This document shows, one piece after another, positions 42,780 to 54,590 of a stretch of DNA of 64,000 bases. The notes beneath the pieces were generated by a model that saw nothing but the letters and a program-made list of their open reading frames with translations, ran no database searches and was not told the DNA's origin. The position numbers and the translations under genes are program-made. The stretch is from Euryodendron excelsum (taxonomy: Eukaryota; Streptophyta; Magnoliopsida; Ericales; Pentaphylacaceae), in assembly GCA_033060915.1 (NCBI GenBank), contig CM065389.1:13166001-13230000 (forward strand), in the 5' to 3' direction. Position 1 is the stretch's first letter, and the number at the start of each line of letters is the position of its first letter.

Positions 42780-43665
42780 TGTTAACATTAGTTTAAGAGT
42801 TTATATGCTTTCTTATTTAGATTTTAATATTAACTAAGTTTATTTTGTTTTGTATAGGTTTTGAGCTTAAAACAAATGATTTCGGGCGTATTTTGAATGA
42901 ATAGATAATGAGTTTTCAAGAAGATGCTATCAAAGTACAAGCTGTTAAAGCTGTGGTACAAGTTATTGAAGCACATAGGGCTGAAACTTTAGAAGGTCTT
43001 ATCTCTTAAATTAGAAATGCTGTCGGGGTCTATAATATATGCTTTTTATGTAATTTTTCGATAGCTTTCCAAATTGACCATTCAAACTAGCGTTCAGATG
43101 GTCGTTAAATCGTTTGAACAGTCAACTATTCGAACACCCGTTCGAACTGTGCGAATGCTCAATAAACTTCAGAGGCTGATTTTTACCATTTGAATTAGGT
43201 TCACAAGGCTTTAGATAGGTGTTCGAATGCCTAGCAACTGGTTCGCACCGCTCTGTTATTTTTCAGCATATTTAAAGTCAATTTTGGTCAAAATTGAGCT
43301 CTCTCTCACTTTTCTTTAGTTTCTATCTTAAATTTCTTTGTATTTAGAAGTAGGGTAGAGATAGAGCTTGTACTTTCTTTTATTTTCTTACACATTTCTT
43401 CATTTTCTTTGTATCAAAATACTTGTTTTTCTTCCATTTAATACAAAATTTTCATTTCTTCATGTTTTCTCTTATGGAATCAAGTAGCTAATCTCCTACT
43501 TGGATGAAATTATGAAGATTTACTAAGGATCTTTAAGGATTTCAATAGAAGTAACTAGATTTCATTGAGGCTTTTGTTGAACTTAGTAGATTGATTCAAT
43601 TGTATCCAAGCTTCTTTAATTGCAAAATATAACACTTATCATGATAGCTTTTATTTACAAAAATA
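42780..43665 (+). mobile_element. Athila-like LTR fragment, forward
   Basis: Has the TTCGAA-type cluster at 43070-43240 followed by the pyrimidine-rich leader, TCTTATGGAATCAAGTAGCTAATCTCC (43470), and CTTCTTTAATTGCAAAATATAAC. This is the order seen, reversed, in the solo LTR 26226-27751. Ends are not defined. Confidence 0.55.
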
Positions 43666-44711
43666 GAACTGCACAAAATTCTTATGAGATTTTTTGTACA
43701 TGGAAGAGTAGCATTTTCCTAAATGGTTTTGTATATATAGGCTTTCGTTAGTTCAGCTTCTTCTCCTCCTCATATCAATCAAAATCCTAATCAAGGTGTA
43801 CCTTCAATACACAAGCACATAAAGAATTGGGAAGAGAAGGCCATACCATTGCTCGAACCCTTGAAGTTGGGAGGAACACCACAAGCACGTAATGATCAGG
43901 AGGTATAATACTATAAACCAAATTTAACCAGTACCATGGATCACATGATCGAGGCCGGGGACAAACTCAGAAATTTTTTTGAGGGGACCAAGATAAAAAA
44001 ATTTTAAAATTTTGGAGAGTCAAAAGTAAAATTTTTTGAAGTTAATACTCAGATTCTTATCCTAAATACTCAAAAATTTATGAGATGTAACAATTTTAAA
44101 TCCTCAAGAGGAGTCAAAACATTAATTTTTGTTATAAATGTACAAATTCTATGAGACCTAAGCATAAATTAAAAATGCTGGGAGGGCTAGGGCCTCCTTG
44201 ACACACACATAGGTCCGCCCACAAAGCAAAATTTCAACGTCTGAGATTGGGACATTTTATTAGGACTCAAGAAACTACAGATGGGTTAGTTTAGATTGGC
44301 CATGCAGTTAGCTAGCTAGCTAGGGACACACAATCAAAGCTAATTTTCAACTGCTTCACTATACGCACACAAAAACGGAGACTAACTAACCTTCTAAGAA
44401 ACATCTAAACATGAAAACAAAACCCATATCAATACTTCCATTAGTCTTTCACCCACGGGTTCGAAATTAGTTCAAGTGTACGCAAGTTAGTTTAGACATT
44501 CGGTTAACAAAAAAATATATATATATATATATATATTGTGTGAGATTCTGGGTCAATTGTTTATATCTTAGTTTTTTAAATAAGAAGAAGACAATAAACA
44601 ACTTTTATCTCTATTCAGTTCAATCTTTTCTTTCTTTTTATTTATAGTTTATATTTAAATTTGTTTTTCTCATTAGCTTGGAATTTGAACGTAATGAAAT
44701 GTAATTTTTAA
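43666..44711. other. Upstream region and intron end of ASR copy 3
   Basis: 43900-44480 parallels the upstream region of copy 2 (35240-35760). An (AT)n run is at 44513-44536. TTGGAATTTGAACGTAATGAAAT just before the exon matches the intron of copy 1 (12170). Exon 1 of copy 3 is not found: between the upstream-like part and the intron part there is no histidine-rich coding segment. Confidence 0.55.
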
Positions 44712-44804
44712 CATGGGAAGCACAAGGCAAAAAAAGATCCAGAGCATGCCCACAAGTACAAGGTAGAGGAGGAAATTGCAGCCGATTTGTTTGCGTGTCA
44801 TTGA
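44712..44804 (+). pseudogene. ASR: ASR copy 3, truncated exon 2
   Basis: Reads [20 protein letters not shown] then EIAA, after which the sequence departs and a stop follows within ten codons. The splice acceptor is AA instead of AG, the same change as in copy 1. Exon 1 and the C-terminal tail are missing. Confidence 0.8.
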
Positions 44805-44993
44805 ATGTGCCCTTACATCAATGGAATACTTTTCGCTTGGTTGTATGTCCCTGACTACCCACTTCACTTAACCAACCATGTCTCATTTCTTGTTATGTCC
44901 TAAGAAACTATACCATCCATGACATATGTAAAAAATTTTTCTTTCGAATGTTGGGAAACCACAAGCATCATATGAGGGTAGTGAGATAAAGGC

Positions 44994-45186
44994 TTAGTTT
45001 GGTACAATTTTTTTTAAGCTTTTTTTAGCTTATAACTAAAAAAACTAGATTTTTTCAGTTTTTTTCTTTTCAACAAGATAATGTAAGCAAAAAAGCAAAA
45101 AAATTTTAAAATCTTGACTTTTTTACTTATAAGCAAAAAATGTCAAGCCAAAAAAGCTCGAAAAAGTCAAACCAAACGAGCCTTAG
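44994..45186. repeat. Foldback MITE-like element
   Basis: AAGGCTTAGTTTGGTACAATTTTTTT on the left pairs with AAAAAGTCAAACCAAACGAGCCTT on the right; both have GCTTTTTT/AAAAAAGC inside. Size and terminal GGCTTAGTTTGG resemble hAT-type MITEs. Confidence 0.65.
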
Positions 45187-45599
45187 TTTTTGAATATGAG
45201 TTTAATTTTCATCCACTTTAAGGCAGGATATTAAAATGCAACACGTTGACAAGCACAGTATAAAAAGCAATCATCATGCTAATGTATCCTATTTTGGTGC
45301 CCGCTTGTTTAAATATATTTCACACTATGCGGGGCATTAAAATGTGACACGCCATCATAAAAAAAATAAACAAAAGAGTTTTGCGAGCAATAGAAAAAGC
45401 AATACTATTAACAACGTGTCAAATTTTAATGTTTATATGTGTAAATAAATTTTATACTGTCTGTGAGTATTCTTACAATATAACTCTTGATCTTATGTGC
45501 TCATATATAGAAGCTAAATTTTGATTATAATTTTACTCATACAAGAAGAAGGTAAACTAATGAAAACTCTTACAAATCCTTATGCAAATAAGGCTATAT
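45187..45599. other. 3' flank of ASR copy 3
   Basis: ATTAAAATGTGACACGCCATCAT, AGCAATACTATTAAC and ATAACTCTTGATCTTATGTGC follow in the same order as in 12770-13100 after copy 1. No gene. Confidence 0.6.
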
Positions 45600-46150
45600 A
45601 ATTGTACTCTAAATCAATGGTATGAATCTATAACTCTAAATCTTATTTTAGTATAGTTATTGCATAAATCGATGGTATGAATCTATGACTTTAATTTAAT
45701 TATTCTAAGATTTAATTAAATATTTTGAGTTACAAAACTTCCGTTGGAATTTCGAGTGAATCGAGTGATTGGATCAATTGGGTCCAAGACCATTATATTC
45801 AATTTATTTTAAAGTCAAGTCAACAATCATCAATCTCCCAAAAATAAATTATTTTTCTTTGGTTACCTTTTCTGTAGCAACTGTCTAATTCTCATCAGTA
45901 TTATTTAAGGTGAAATTCAAACCAGTCAACTTAAATTTCAACTGAAGCCATTGTAACACTACAATGTTTAGCATGAATTAGTTTGTATCTAATCTGTTAC
46001 CACGAGTGAATTTTAGCACCTAAATTTTGCATGTTCTGTTAATCGTTCATTGTGGATCAACTTCAATCTTACCATATTTTTATTTACTACTTCGCTATAC
46101 CTGCACTTGGGTATTTTTAGTAAATTGCCATATTCTAGGGTGAATCAAGT
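45600..46150 (+). mobile_element. 3' part of the 5' LTR of the Athila-like element
   Basis: Related to the reverse of 26226-26640: TTGGAATTTCGAGTGAATCGAG..GATTGGATCAATTGGGTCC and the end CTACTTCGCTATACCTGCACTTGGG. The start of the LTR is not resolved. The primer site follows directly. Confidence 0.6.
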
Positions 46151-46153
46151 ATT

Positions 46154-46173
46154 TTGGTGCTGTTGTCGGGAAA
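46154..46173 (+). promoter_or_regulatory. Athila-type primer-binding site
   Basis: TTTTGGTGCTGTTGTCGGGA is a decayed form of TGGCGCCGTTGCCGGGGA, complementary to the tRNA-Asp 3' end used by Athila elements. Confidence 0.65.
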
Positions 46174-47180
46174 CAACTTTAATAAAATATGTGAAAATAA
46201 AAAAATTATACTTTTGCAGATTCAAGGACAATTGATTGCTTCCTTACCGTAACAAAGGAATTGAAAAATGTTTACCAACTAATCAACGGTTTATACTAAC
46301 TTTTACTTTGTTCCATCTTTAACTTGTATATTTGTGAATATTTAGTTTTTATTTTATGTGATTAACCATAATTTGGTTACGATTTATTTACTTTATAGCA
46401 TTTTACTTTTAGTGGTTAATCCCTTGGGTTACCATATTTACTTTCTGCATTTTTATTTTATTTTTTTTATTCTTGTTTGTGGTTAACCTTTTTTATTGAC
46501 ATACTCATCTATTGTTGGACGAAGCTAGTCATATTGGTTACCATATTTTCTGTTTTTATTTTTCATCTAACCCATCTAACTTACTAACTATTTAATATTT
46601 TCTTTTATTTAGTGGATAACCAACGTAGGTTACCATTATAACATTTTATTTCAGCTCTTTTTCTTTTTCTTTGTGGTGTACCTTTCGAGTTGATTCGCCC
46701 TCTATTTAGGTCGGCGCCACTCACTAAGGTTACCATAACATTGTTACTGACCTGTTTAACATTATTTTCGTTTGTTGTTTTTGTGTGCAAGTATTTTAAC
46801 ATACTGATGTAATTTATTATTTTTCTTTTCTTTTTACTTTTATTATCATTATTATCAGTATCTTATCATTAGCCAACTCTAAAAATGTTCCGATCCAGTT
46901 GTTATTTTGCCCGCATCCATCCAAGTAGGCGATCTTCCATTTCCTCAGCTATGAGAGCTGTCAATACTGTTTCTCTTCTCATCCCCATTTTGTTGGCGGC
47001 TCACTTGAGTTTTTAGCCTGGCATTCTAACTTGTAAGGTTCGTTAGGGATGTGCATAGACGATTGGTGAGCATTGACTCTTCTAGTGATTTTTCTCCTAT
47101 CTTCCGTACTCTTTCCCCATTCAAAACTCCTGTTCCAAACATTCAATTAGTTAACTGAGTTCTTAATTATATCCCAATGA
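46174..47180 (+). other. Leader of the Athila-like element
   Basis: Non-coding. The phrase GGTTACCATATTTACTTT and variants recur at about 46430, 46535, 46635 and 46727, suggesting an old repeat of roughly 100 bp. Confidence 0.5.
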
Positions 47181-48130
47181 CAGAAGAATTTAATCGATAA
47201 CCACCTGAGAATCCCAATCCGCCAAATCCAAATAATGTACTTGAAGGTGTGAGTGTACGTGGTGATCCTCCCCATGGGTCTCTTAGGGATTATCTGAATC
47301 CCGCTTGGCAAGCGCCTTGCTCTTATATCGTTCTTTTGGCGCATTACATAGTAATGACTTTAAAGCTAGAAATGATCCAGTTGATAAATCCTTTCTATGG
47401 TTTGGATTCTAAAAAATCATATCAGCTCATAAAAGATTTCGAGGACGTATACTCTATGTTCTTCGATAATTCTTACCCAAGGGAAGTTGTACTTTTGAAA
47501 CTATTCCTGTTTTCTCTCAAAGACAAGGCTAAGACATGATTCAATTAATTGAGGCCTAGGTCTATTTATTTATGGCAAGATTTTTAGATAGAATTCATAA
47601 AAAAATTCTTCCCTAAGCATAAAACTGAGGCGATTCCTCACACAATCTCTCAATTTGCCCTTATGTCTAGTAAATCATTTTTCCAACATTGGGAGAGATT
47701 CAAAGATTTATTGAGTGCTTGCCCACATCATGGTTTTACCAATTGGCATATCATAAATACTTTCTATTCATCATTGACCCATAACTGAAGCAATTCGTTG
47801 AGTGTATGTACGCAGGAACTTTGTATGACAAAGACTCATCTGAAGTGTATGATTTCTTTGATTACTTAGCAAATTTGGCTAAAGATTGGGCCACAACTAG
47901 AACCCAAAATCCTGAGTCTAAGCCTGAGGTAACATTTCAGCTTAATCAAGTAGATGATCTAAATGCTAAAGTTGTTGCATTTACCTGAAAGATAAAAGCC
48001 ATAGAAACAAGTAAGGTCAATGTTGTGACTAGTGAGTCTCTCAGGGAAGAGAGTTGTTTAATGTGTGGTATAATGGAACATGAAACTGAAACTGCTACAT
48101 GTCCAATTATATCAAGTTTCAAAGAGGCTT
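47181..48130 (+). pseudogene. Athila-like Gag
   Basis: The core is legible: INPFYGLDSKKSYQLIKDFE, REVVLLKLFLFSLKDKAK at about 47480-47534, then, after stops, FFPKHKTEAIPHTISQF and HWERFKDLLSACPHHGF (about 47620-47740). This is the Ty3/Athila Gag pattern. At least three stops and a frame change near 47800 break it. Confidence 0.75.
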
Positions 48131-49020
48131 TGCATAGCTAAGCCAATGCGGTTGGCCAATATCGGGGTACATATAGTGACCAATGAGTTAAGGGGAACCT
48201 TTTCTCAAACACATATAACCCTAGATGGAGAAATCACCCAAACTTTGGGTGGAGAAATGAGGGTCCTTCGAATCCTGAAGCATTCCAAGGAGGGCCTCAA
48301 AACTCTTAACCTTTTTAATCCTAACTTATTCAAGCATACCAATCCATGCCTTTCCAACCCCAACCTAATACATATTAACCCCCTCATAAGAGACTTTTAG
48401 AAGAAAATGTTCCTTAATTGCAAAATGATATGAGAGGAGTCAATAATAGGGTGGATAGGTAGGACAAGGTATTAGACCAACATATTAGAATATTGGAGGA
48501 CATAGAAAAACAAATGTCTAACTTGCCACAAGCTTCGTCTCAACAAGTGTCTGGAAGATTTCCATCCCAGCCTCAACCAAATCCAAATCCCAATAAGCAA
48601 ATGAATATAACAAAGCAAGGACTGATCTTCAATCCAGTCATGAACAAGTCCAATCCATCACAATTTTGAGGAGCAAGAAAATCATTGATAAAACTATTCC
48701 ACTTCAAAAAGAAATTCTTAAGATTAGTGATGAAGGGAATGGAGATGTGAGAGAACAAGAGAGAGAAAGAGATAAGAGTGGGAAAGAAAAAGAACCAGTT
48801 GAGCTAGTCTTAGAGCAAACCAAAGCATCTAAAGATAAGGGCATTGATATTGTGAAATATGCCCCATTTCCTCATAAATTGACTAAACCAAAACACGAGC
48901 TTCTGAATTATGAAATTTATGAAATGTTTAAGTAGTTTAAGGTCAACATTCCAATTTTAGATACCATCAAACAAATCCCCTCTTATGCCAAGTTCTTGAA
49001 AGACTTGTGTACTATGAAAA
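48131..49020 (+). pseudogene. Athila-like Gag-protease linker
   Basis: Weakly coding. 48666-48935 reads as a Glu/Lys-rich segment (EQERERDKSGKEKEP) ending in FPHKLTKPKHE, where Athila proteins have the proline-rich linker before the protease. Stops on both sides. Confidence 0.5.
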
Positions 49021-49940
49021 GGAGGTTGCATGTCAAGGAAACTGTCTTCATGAATGAGAGCCAAAGTGCAATTTTTCAATGTAAGTCCCCACCGAAGTAT
49101 AAGGACCCTGTTATCCTACTATTTCATGTACAATAGGGAAAACAAGATAGATCGAGCCCTTCTTGATTTAGGAGCAAGTGTCAATCTACTTCCTTATTTG
49201 ATTTATCAACAACTCGGATTAGGTGAGTTGCGCCTACATGTGTTATCTTGTAACTAGCTGACAGATCTATTAAAGTTCCTAGGGGTATTGTGGAGGATGT
49301 TCTCATTCAAATAGATAAGTTTTACTATCTAGTAGACTTCATTGTGTTAGATACACAATCGGTTGAGAGCATTAGTACTCATTCCCAAATTCCTGTTATC
49401 TTAGGACGACCATCATTAGCCACTTGTAATACTATAATCTATTATAGGAATGGGCTGTTAAAATTATCAGTTAGGAATATGACTGTTGAGATGAATATCA
49501 TTTCAGTTGAAAAACAACCAGAAGAGTATGAGGATATTAGAGAAATAGATTGCATTGAGTATATTGTGCAAGAGTACTTTGAGAATGAATTTTTTGAGAA
49601 TCCTATTGAAAAAACTCTTGTTTTGAGCAAACCTAATGACCGGTTAGATTGTGACCGTGTCAAGTCTAGGGACACAATTCCTAGAGGGATATAGAGAGAA
49701 CAATGTATACAAGTGGGTCACTGGATCTCATCATTTGAACCTCTAATTCCTAGTGTCATAAAGCATGTCCCTTCTGAACAAAAAGCATCCACTCCGAAAA
49801 GAAAACCTTTGTCATCTACATTGAAGTATATATTCCTTGGTGAATGTGAGTCTTATCTTATTGTTATATCCTCTAGCCTGCCTGAAGGCCAAGAGACGAG
49901 TCTTGTGAAAGTGTTAAAGAATCATAAAAAAGCCTTAGGT
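49021..49940 (+). pseudogene. Athila-like aspartic protease region
   Basis: The active-site turn DLGASVNLLPYLIYQQLGL is at about 49165-49221 with Asp, Gly and Ser kept. After a stop at 49255, the second half follows (49290-49690) with FIVLD and PVILGRPSLAT, the flap-side ILGRP motif. Then comes the pre-RT linker (49713-49943, SYLIVISSSLPEGQE). Confidence 0.75.
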
Positions 49941-50832
49941 TGAACCATTGTAGACCTTTACAGTATTAGTTCTCTTGTATGCACACATTGCATATATCTT
50001 GAGGAAGAGTCTAAACCGGTGTGTCAAATGCAAAGACAACTAAATCTCAACATGAAAGAAGTTGTGAGAGGAGAAGTACTGAAACTTCTCGATGCATGTA
50101 TCATATAGCCCATCTCTGATTCAAAGTGGGTTAGTCCAACCCAAGTTGTTCCTAAGAAATCTAGAGTCACGGTAATTTAAAATGAGAAAAATGAACTAGT
50201 GCCCACTAAGATTCAAACTGGGTGGCACATGTGTATTGATTACCATCGACCGAATATTATTACTAGAAAAGACCACTTCCCACTCCCATTCTTGGACCAA
50301 GTCTTAGAACAATTAGCAAGACAGGCCTTTTGTTGTTTCTAGATGGGTACTCTAGGTACAACCAAATTGAAATTGCTTTAGAAGACCAAGATAAGACGAC
50401 TTTCACATATCCTTTTGGTACTTATGCTTATAAAAAAATGCCCTTCGGCTTATGTAATGCATAACCACCTTTCAAAGGTGCATGATGAGTATCTTTAGTA
50501 ATATGGTGGAGAGACTTTTAGAGGTTTTCATGGATGATTTTTTTGTGTGTAAAGATACCTATCAGAGTTTTTTGGAATGCCTTAAGAAGGTGTTAGAAAA
50601 ATGTGAGGAGAGTAACCTTGTCCGAAACTGAAAAAAGTGCCACTTTATGGTGACATAGGGTATAGTGCTTGGGCACATCGTGTCTAGCAAAGGGGTTGAA
50701 GTAGATAAAGCCAAAGTTGAACTGATCCAGAAACTACTTACCCCTAGAACTGTGAAAGACATTTGATCTTTTCTTGAGCATGCTAGTTTTTATCGGCAAT
50801 TCATAGCAGCGTTTAGTGCCAACTCTTGTCAA
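49941..50832 (+). pseudogene. Athila-like reverse transcriptase
   Basis: Recognisable pieces: QLNLNMKEVVRGEVLKLLDA, SKWVSPTQVVPKKS, HMCIDYHRPN, the catalytic VFMDDFFV at about 50524-50547 (both Asp kept) and the thumb region. At least ten stops and frameshifts between them, so it cannot work. Confidence 0.78.
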
Positions 50833-51392
50833 ATGTGCCATCTATTGTCAAAAGACATTTTATTTGAATGGATGTCTGAATGCCAAGAAGCTTTCGACAA
50901 GCTTAAAGAGCTATTGACCACCTCACCTATCATTCGATCACTCGAGTGGTCATTACCTTTTGAGTTAATGTGTGATGCTAGTGATTATGTTGTTGGAGTA
51001 GTTTTGGGATATAGAGTGAACAAGAAACCCTATGTAATATATTATCCAAGAAAAATCTTGAATGAAGCCCAAATGAACTACACCACAACCAAAAAGAACT
51101 CATTGCTGTCGTGTTTGCATTAGATAAATTTCGGTCATACTTAGTGGGGCCATTAGTCATCATATACACTAACCATTCTGCACTAAAGTACTTACTCACC
51201 AAGCCTGATGCAAAGCCAAGCCTCATCCATTGGATTCTTTTGTTACAAGTATTTCGCGTTGAGATTAGAGACAAGAAAAGGGTTAAGAACGTAGTTGTTA
51301 ATCATTTGTCATGGCTCCCTACTGATGGCGAAGCCAAAAAAAACTTTCCTATCAATGAGTATTTTACGGATGAGTATCTTTTCCAAATCTAA
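50833..51392 (+). pseudogene. Athila-like RNase H
   Basis: Frame 50833-51123 has LMCDASDYVVGVVLGYRVN and YYPRKILNEAQMNYTTTKKN; a frameshift at about 51115 leads to LDKFRSYLVGPLVIIYTNHS, ALKYLL and NVVVNHLSWLP. Catalytic D in CDASD and T-N-H-S(A) context are visible. Confidence 0.8.
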
Positions 51393-51480
51393 GCACTTTC
51401 TCAAGCAACTGTTCCATGGTTTGCTGATATAGCCAACTTTTTGGCTACTGGCAAGATACCGTCACTCTGGTGTTTCTTAG
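51393..51480 (+). pseudogene. Athila-like integrase start, left of the insertion
   Basis: ATVPWFADIANFLATGK is the conserved link between RNase H and integrase in Athila. It runs into CTTAG (51476-51480), the target duplication of the solo LTR. The frame resumes at 60534. Confidence 0.8.
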
Positions 51481-54319
51481 TGTCGTTCCAAAGTTTTTAG
51501 ACCAAGTCCTTTCAGCTTGGAAAAACACGAAACTCTATTATTAGAACTCATCCTCCTAAAGGACAAGTACGACTAAGTTTAAACTTGAAATTGGTTTGAT
51601 AAAAGGTGTTTTTAGAAAAATAGGAGTCGCCACCTAACTTGATTAAGGTGAGTTAGGTCACCTAAAACTAAGTATTAATCTGAAGATTAAACTTAGGATT
51701 TTTGAAAAAGATTTTGAAAAACTCCCCCGAGAGAGGATTTTTGAGAAAATAGGTTGTTTGGCAACATTTAGAAAGTTTTAAGCCATTTTAGAAAATAACT
51801 CCATTTTGGTTTTTCGAAAATAGAAATCTATGGTCCAGGGGTTAGTTACGTGTAAGCAAGATATCCTAAGATCATCACCCTACCCCGCCCTTTCGGTACC
51901 TACATGTCTAATCACCCTTAGTTCACTCACTAGAATAACCAGTTAACATTATTCACTTAATATCCACTTTAGAACTTTGAAAATGGGGTTTAGTCATCAC
52001 TTTTTAGATGAATGATGTATGATGCGAGTTCTGAAAATATGAGAGTTTTAAAGGGGTTTGAGATAAAAATTTTGAATTGGTAGAAATTTTTGAGAAGGGG
52101 ATTGGGGTTGAAATAAAAGTTATGACCATACCATTTTAGGTTACCTACGTATCTTATTTGGCGAGAATCAGGTTATTCGTAGTTCGGGCAAGAACCCGAT
52201 GGAAAATAGGTGCATTAGGGTCTTTGAAAAGTTTTGAAGACACTTTGAGGTCTTTGAAAAAGTTTGAAGATACTTTGAGATCTTTTGAAAAAGAGAACTT
52301 GAGAGTTTTGATTTGGAATCGGATGTTGGAGTGTTTTGAAGTAGAACTTTGAGACTTTTGAAAAAAGGGTTTTGAAATGCCTTGAGATGTATTTAGAACA
52401 ACTCAAGGGAGTTTTGGGAGTTCTTTTGAAATGACTCAAGAGTGTTTTGAAAGTGTTTTGAAGTCTTGTTTTGAAACCCTTGGAAGTATGATTTTGGAGT
52501 GTTTTAGTAAATTGGTTTTTGAAAAGTTTTCAAAAGTGGTTTTTGAAAACACTTAAGACCTTGAAACTCCAATATGGAAAACCTTAGATGTTGTTCTTGA
52601 TATATCACCTTCCTTTGGAATTCCTAACCATAGAAGGGGTAAGGACACCTTAGGATTGTGAGTTCTTGACCTTTTTAAAGGTAGAGTGTAAGAGTATTTG
52701 AAAAGGTTATGAAGTCGGTTTTTGAAATCTCAATAGAGTAAGAGGTTTTGGAAAATATGAGTCATGAAACTAGTTTTATATAGAAGGATCATTTAAAAGG
52801 GGTTCATTATAGTTGAAACCTTAAAGTATGCTAACCTAAGTTGGGTTGGCCTAAGGTTAGGGGTGACCTAAGGTTAACTAACTTAGGTTAGGTTAACCTA
52901 GAGTAAATGTGACCTAGGGTTAACTAACTAGGGTTAGGTTTGTGGCGGCCCGGTTTTTGGGTATCCAAGGTCCTTTTGGCTCGGAGATCAAAAACACAGA
53001 ACTCTATCACTAGAAATCATCCTCCTAAAAGGACGAGTGTGACTAGGTTTGAATTAAAAATTGATTTGATTAAGGGCTTTTTAAGAAAATAGGAGTCGCT
53101 ACCTAACTTGATTAAGGTGAGTTTGGTCACCTAAAACTAAGTGTTAATCCGAAGATTAAACTTAGGGTTTTTGGAAAGGATTTTGAAAACTCTCTCAAGA
53201 GTGGGTTTTTAAGAAAATAGGTGGTTTGGCAACCTTTGAAAAGATTTAAGCCCTTTTGGAAAATAACTCCATTTTCCTCTTTCGAAAACAGAAATTTATG
53301 GTCCGGGGGTTGGTTACGTGTAGGGAAGATATCCTAAGATCATCACCCTACCCCGCCCTTTCAGTACCTACATGTCTAATCACCCTTTTTGTTCACTCAC
53401 TAGAATAACCGGTTACCATTGTCCACTTAATATCCACTTTAGAATTTTGAAAAAAGGGTTTAGTCATCACTTTTTGGATGAATGATGCATGATACAAGTT
53501 TTTGGGAAGAAGTTCGAAAATATGGGGGTTTTGAAAGAGTTTGGAATAGAAATTTTAAATTGATTGGAATTTTTGAAAAAGGGAATTGGAGTTGAAATAG
53601 AAATTATGACTGCACCATTTTAGGTTGCCTACGTATCTCATTTGGCGAGAATCAGGTCATTCGTAGTTCGGGCAAGAGCCCGATGGAAAATAGGCGCGTT
53701 AGGGCCTTTGAAAAGTTTGAAGATGCTTTGAGGTCTTTGGAAAAGTTCAAGACACTTTGAGATCTTTGGAAAAGTTGAAGACGCTTTGTGGTCTCGAAAG
53801 CTTTGACTTGGAATGGGATAGCGGAGTGTTTTGAAAATATTTTTGGATTAAATCAAGGGGTTTTTGGTAAATGTTTTGGAGTAAATCAAGAGAGTTTGAG
53901 AGTAGTTTGAAGTCTTGTTTTAAAAGCCTTGGAGGTATGACTTTGGAATGTTTTGATAAATTAGTTTTTGAAAGTGGTTTTTGAAAAGGGTTAAGGGTTT
54001 GGAATCCTAATATGGACAACCTTGGAGGTTGCTCTTAACATATCACCTTCCTTTGGGGTCCTTAACCATAAGAGGGCTAGGGACACCATAGGTTTGTGAC
54101 CCTTTGAAAACATTTTTCGAAATGCCTTGAAGTTGAAGCGTAAGGGATTTGAAGAGGTTATGGAGTTGGCTTTTTGAAATCTCAAGAGAATAGGAGGGTT
54201 TGGAAAAATAAGTAATGGGTATAGTTTAAAATTGAAAGATCATTTAAGAAGGGTTCATGAGTTGAAACCTTGAAGCATACTAACCTATGTTGTGTCAGCC
54301 TATGGTTAGGGGTGACCTA

Positions 54320-54590
54320 AGATTAGGAGGACTTAGGGTTAACTAACTAGGGTTAAGTTAACTTGAGGTGAGTGAACTAGGGTCAAGTTAACCTAGGGTT
54401 GGATAACTAGGGTCGAATTAACCTAGGGTTAGGTAACTAGGGTCAAGTTAACCTAGGGTTTGGAAACTAGGATCAAGTTAACCTAGGGTTAGGTAACTAG
54501 GGTCAAGTTAACCTAGGGTTGGTCAACTAGGGTCAAGTTAACCTAGGGCTAGGTTACTAGAGTCAAGTTAACCTAGGGTTAAATTGGAAG
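54320..54590. repeat. Tandem TAACTAGGGTCAAGTTAACC array
   Basis: About eight units of 28-30 bp of the form TAACTAGGGTCAAGTTAACC then TAGGGTTRG. Partial arrays of the same unit flank the inserted LTR at 52850-52940 and 57633-57775. Forward copies A-C lack it. Confidence 0.85.

Noticed and set aside
54320..54590. CTAGGGTT array as telomere-like repeat
   Set aside because: Unit is 28-30 bp with only a partial match to TTTAGGG, and it is internal to an LTR.
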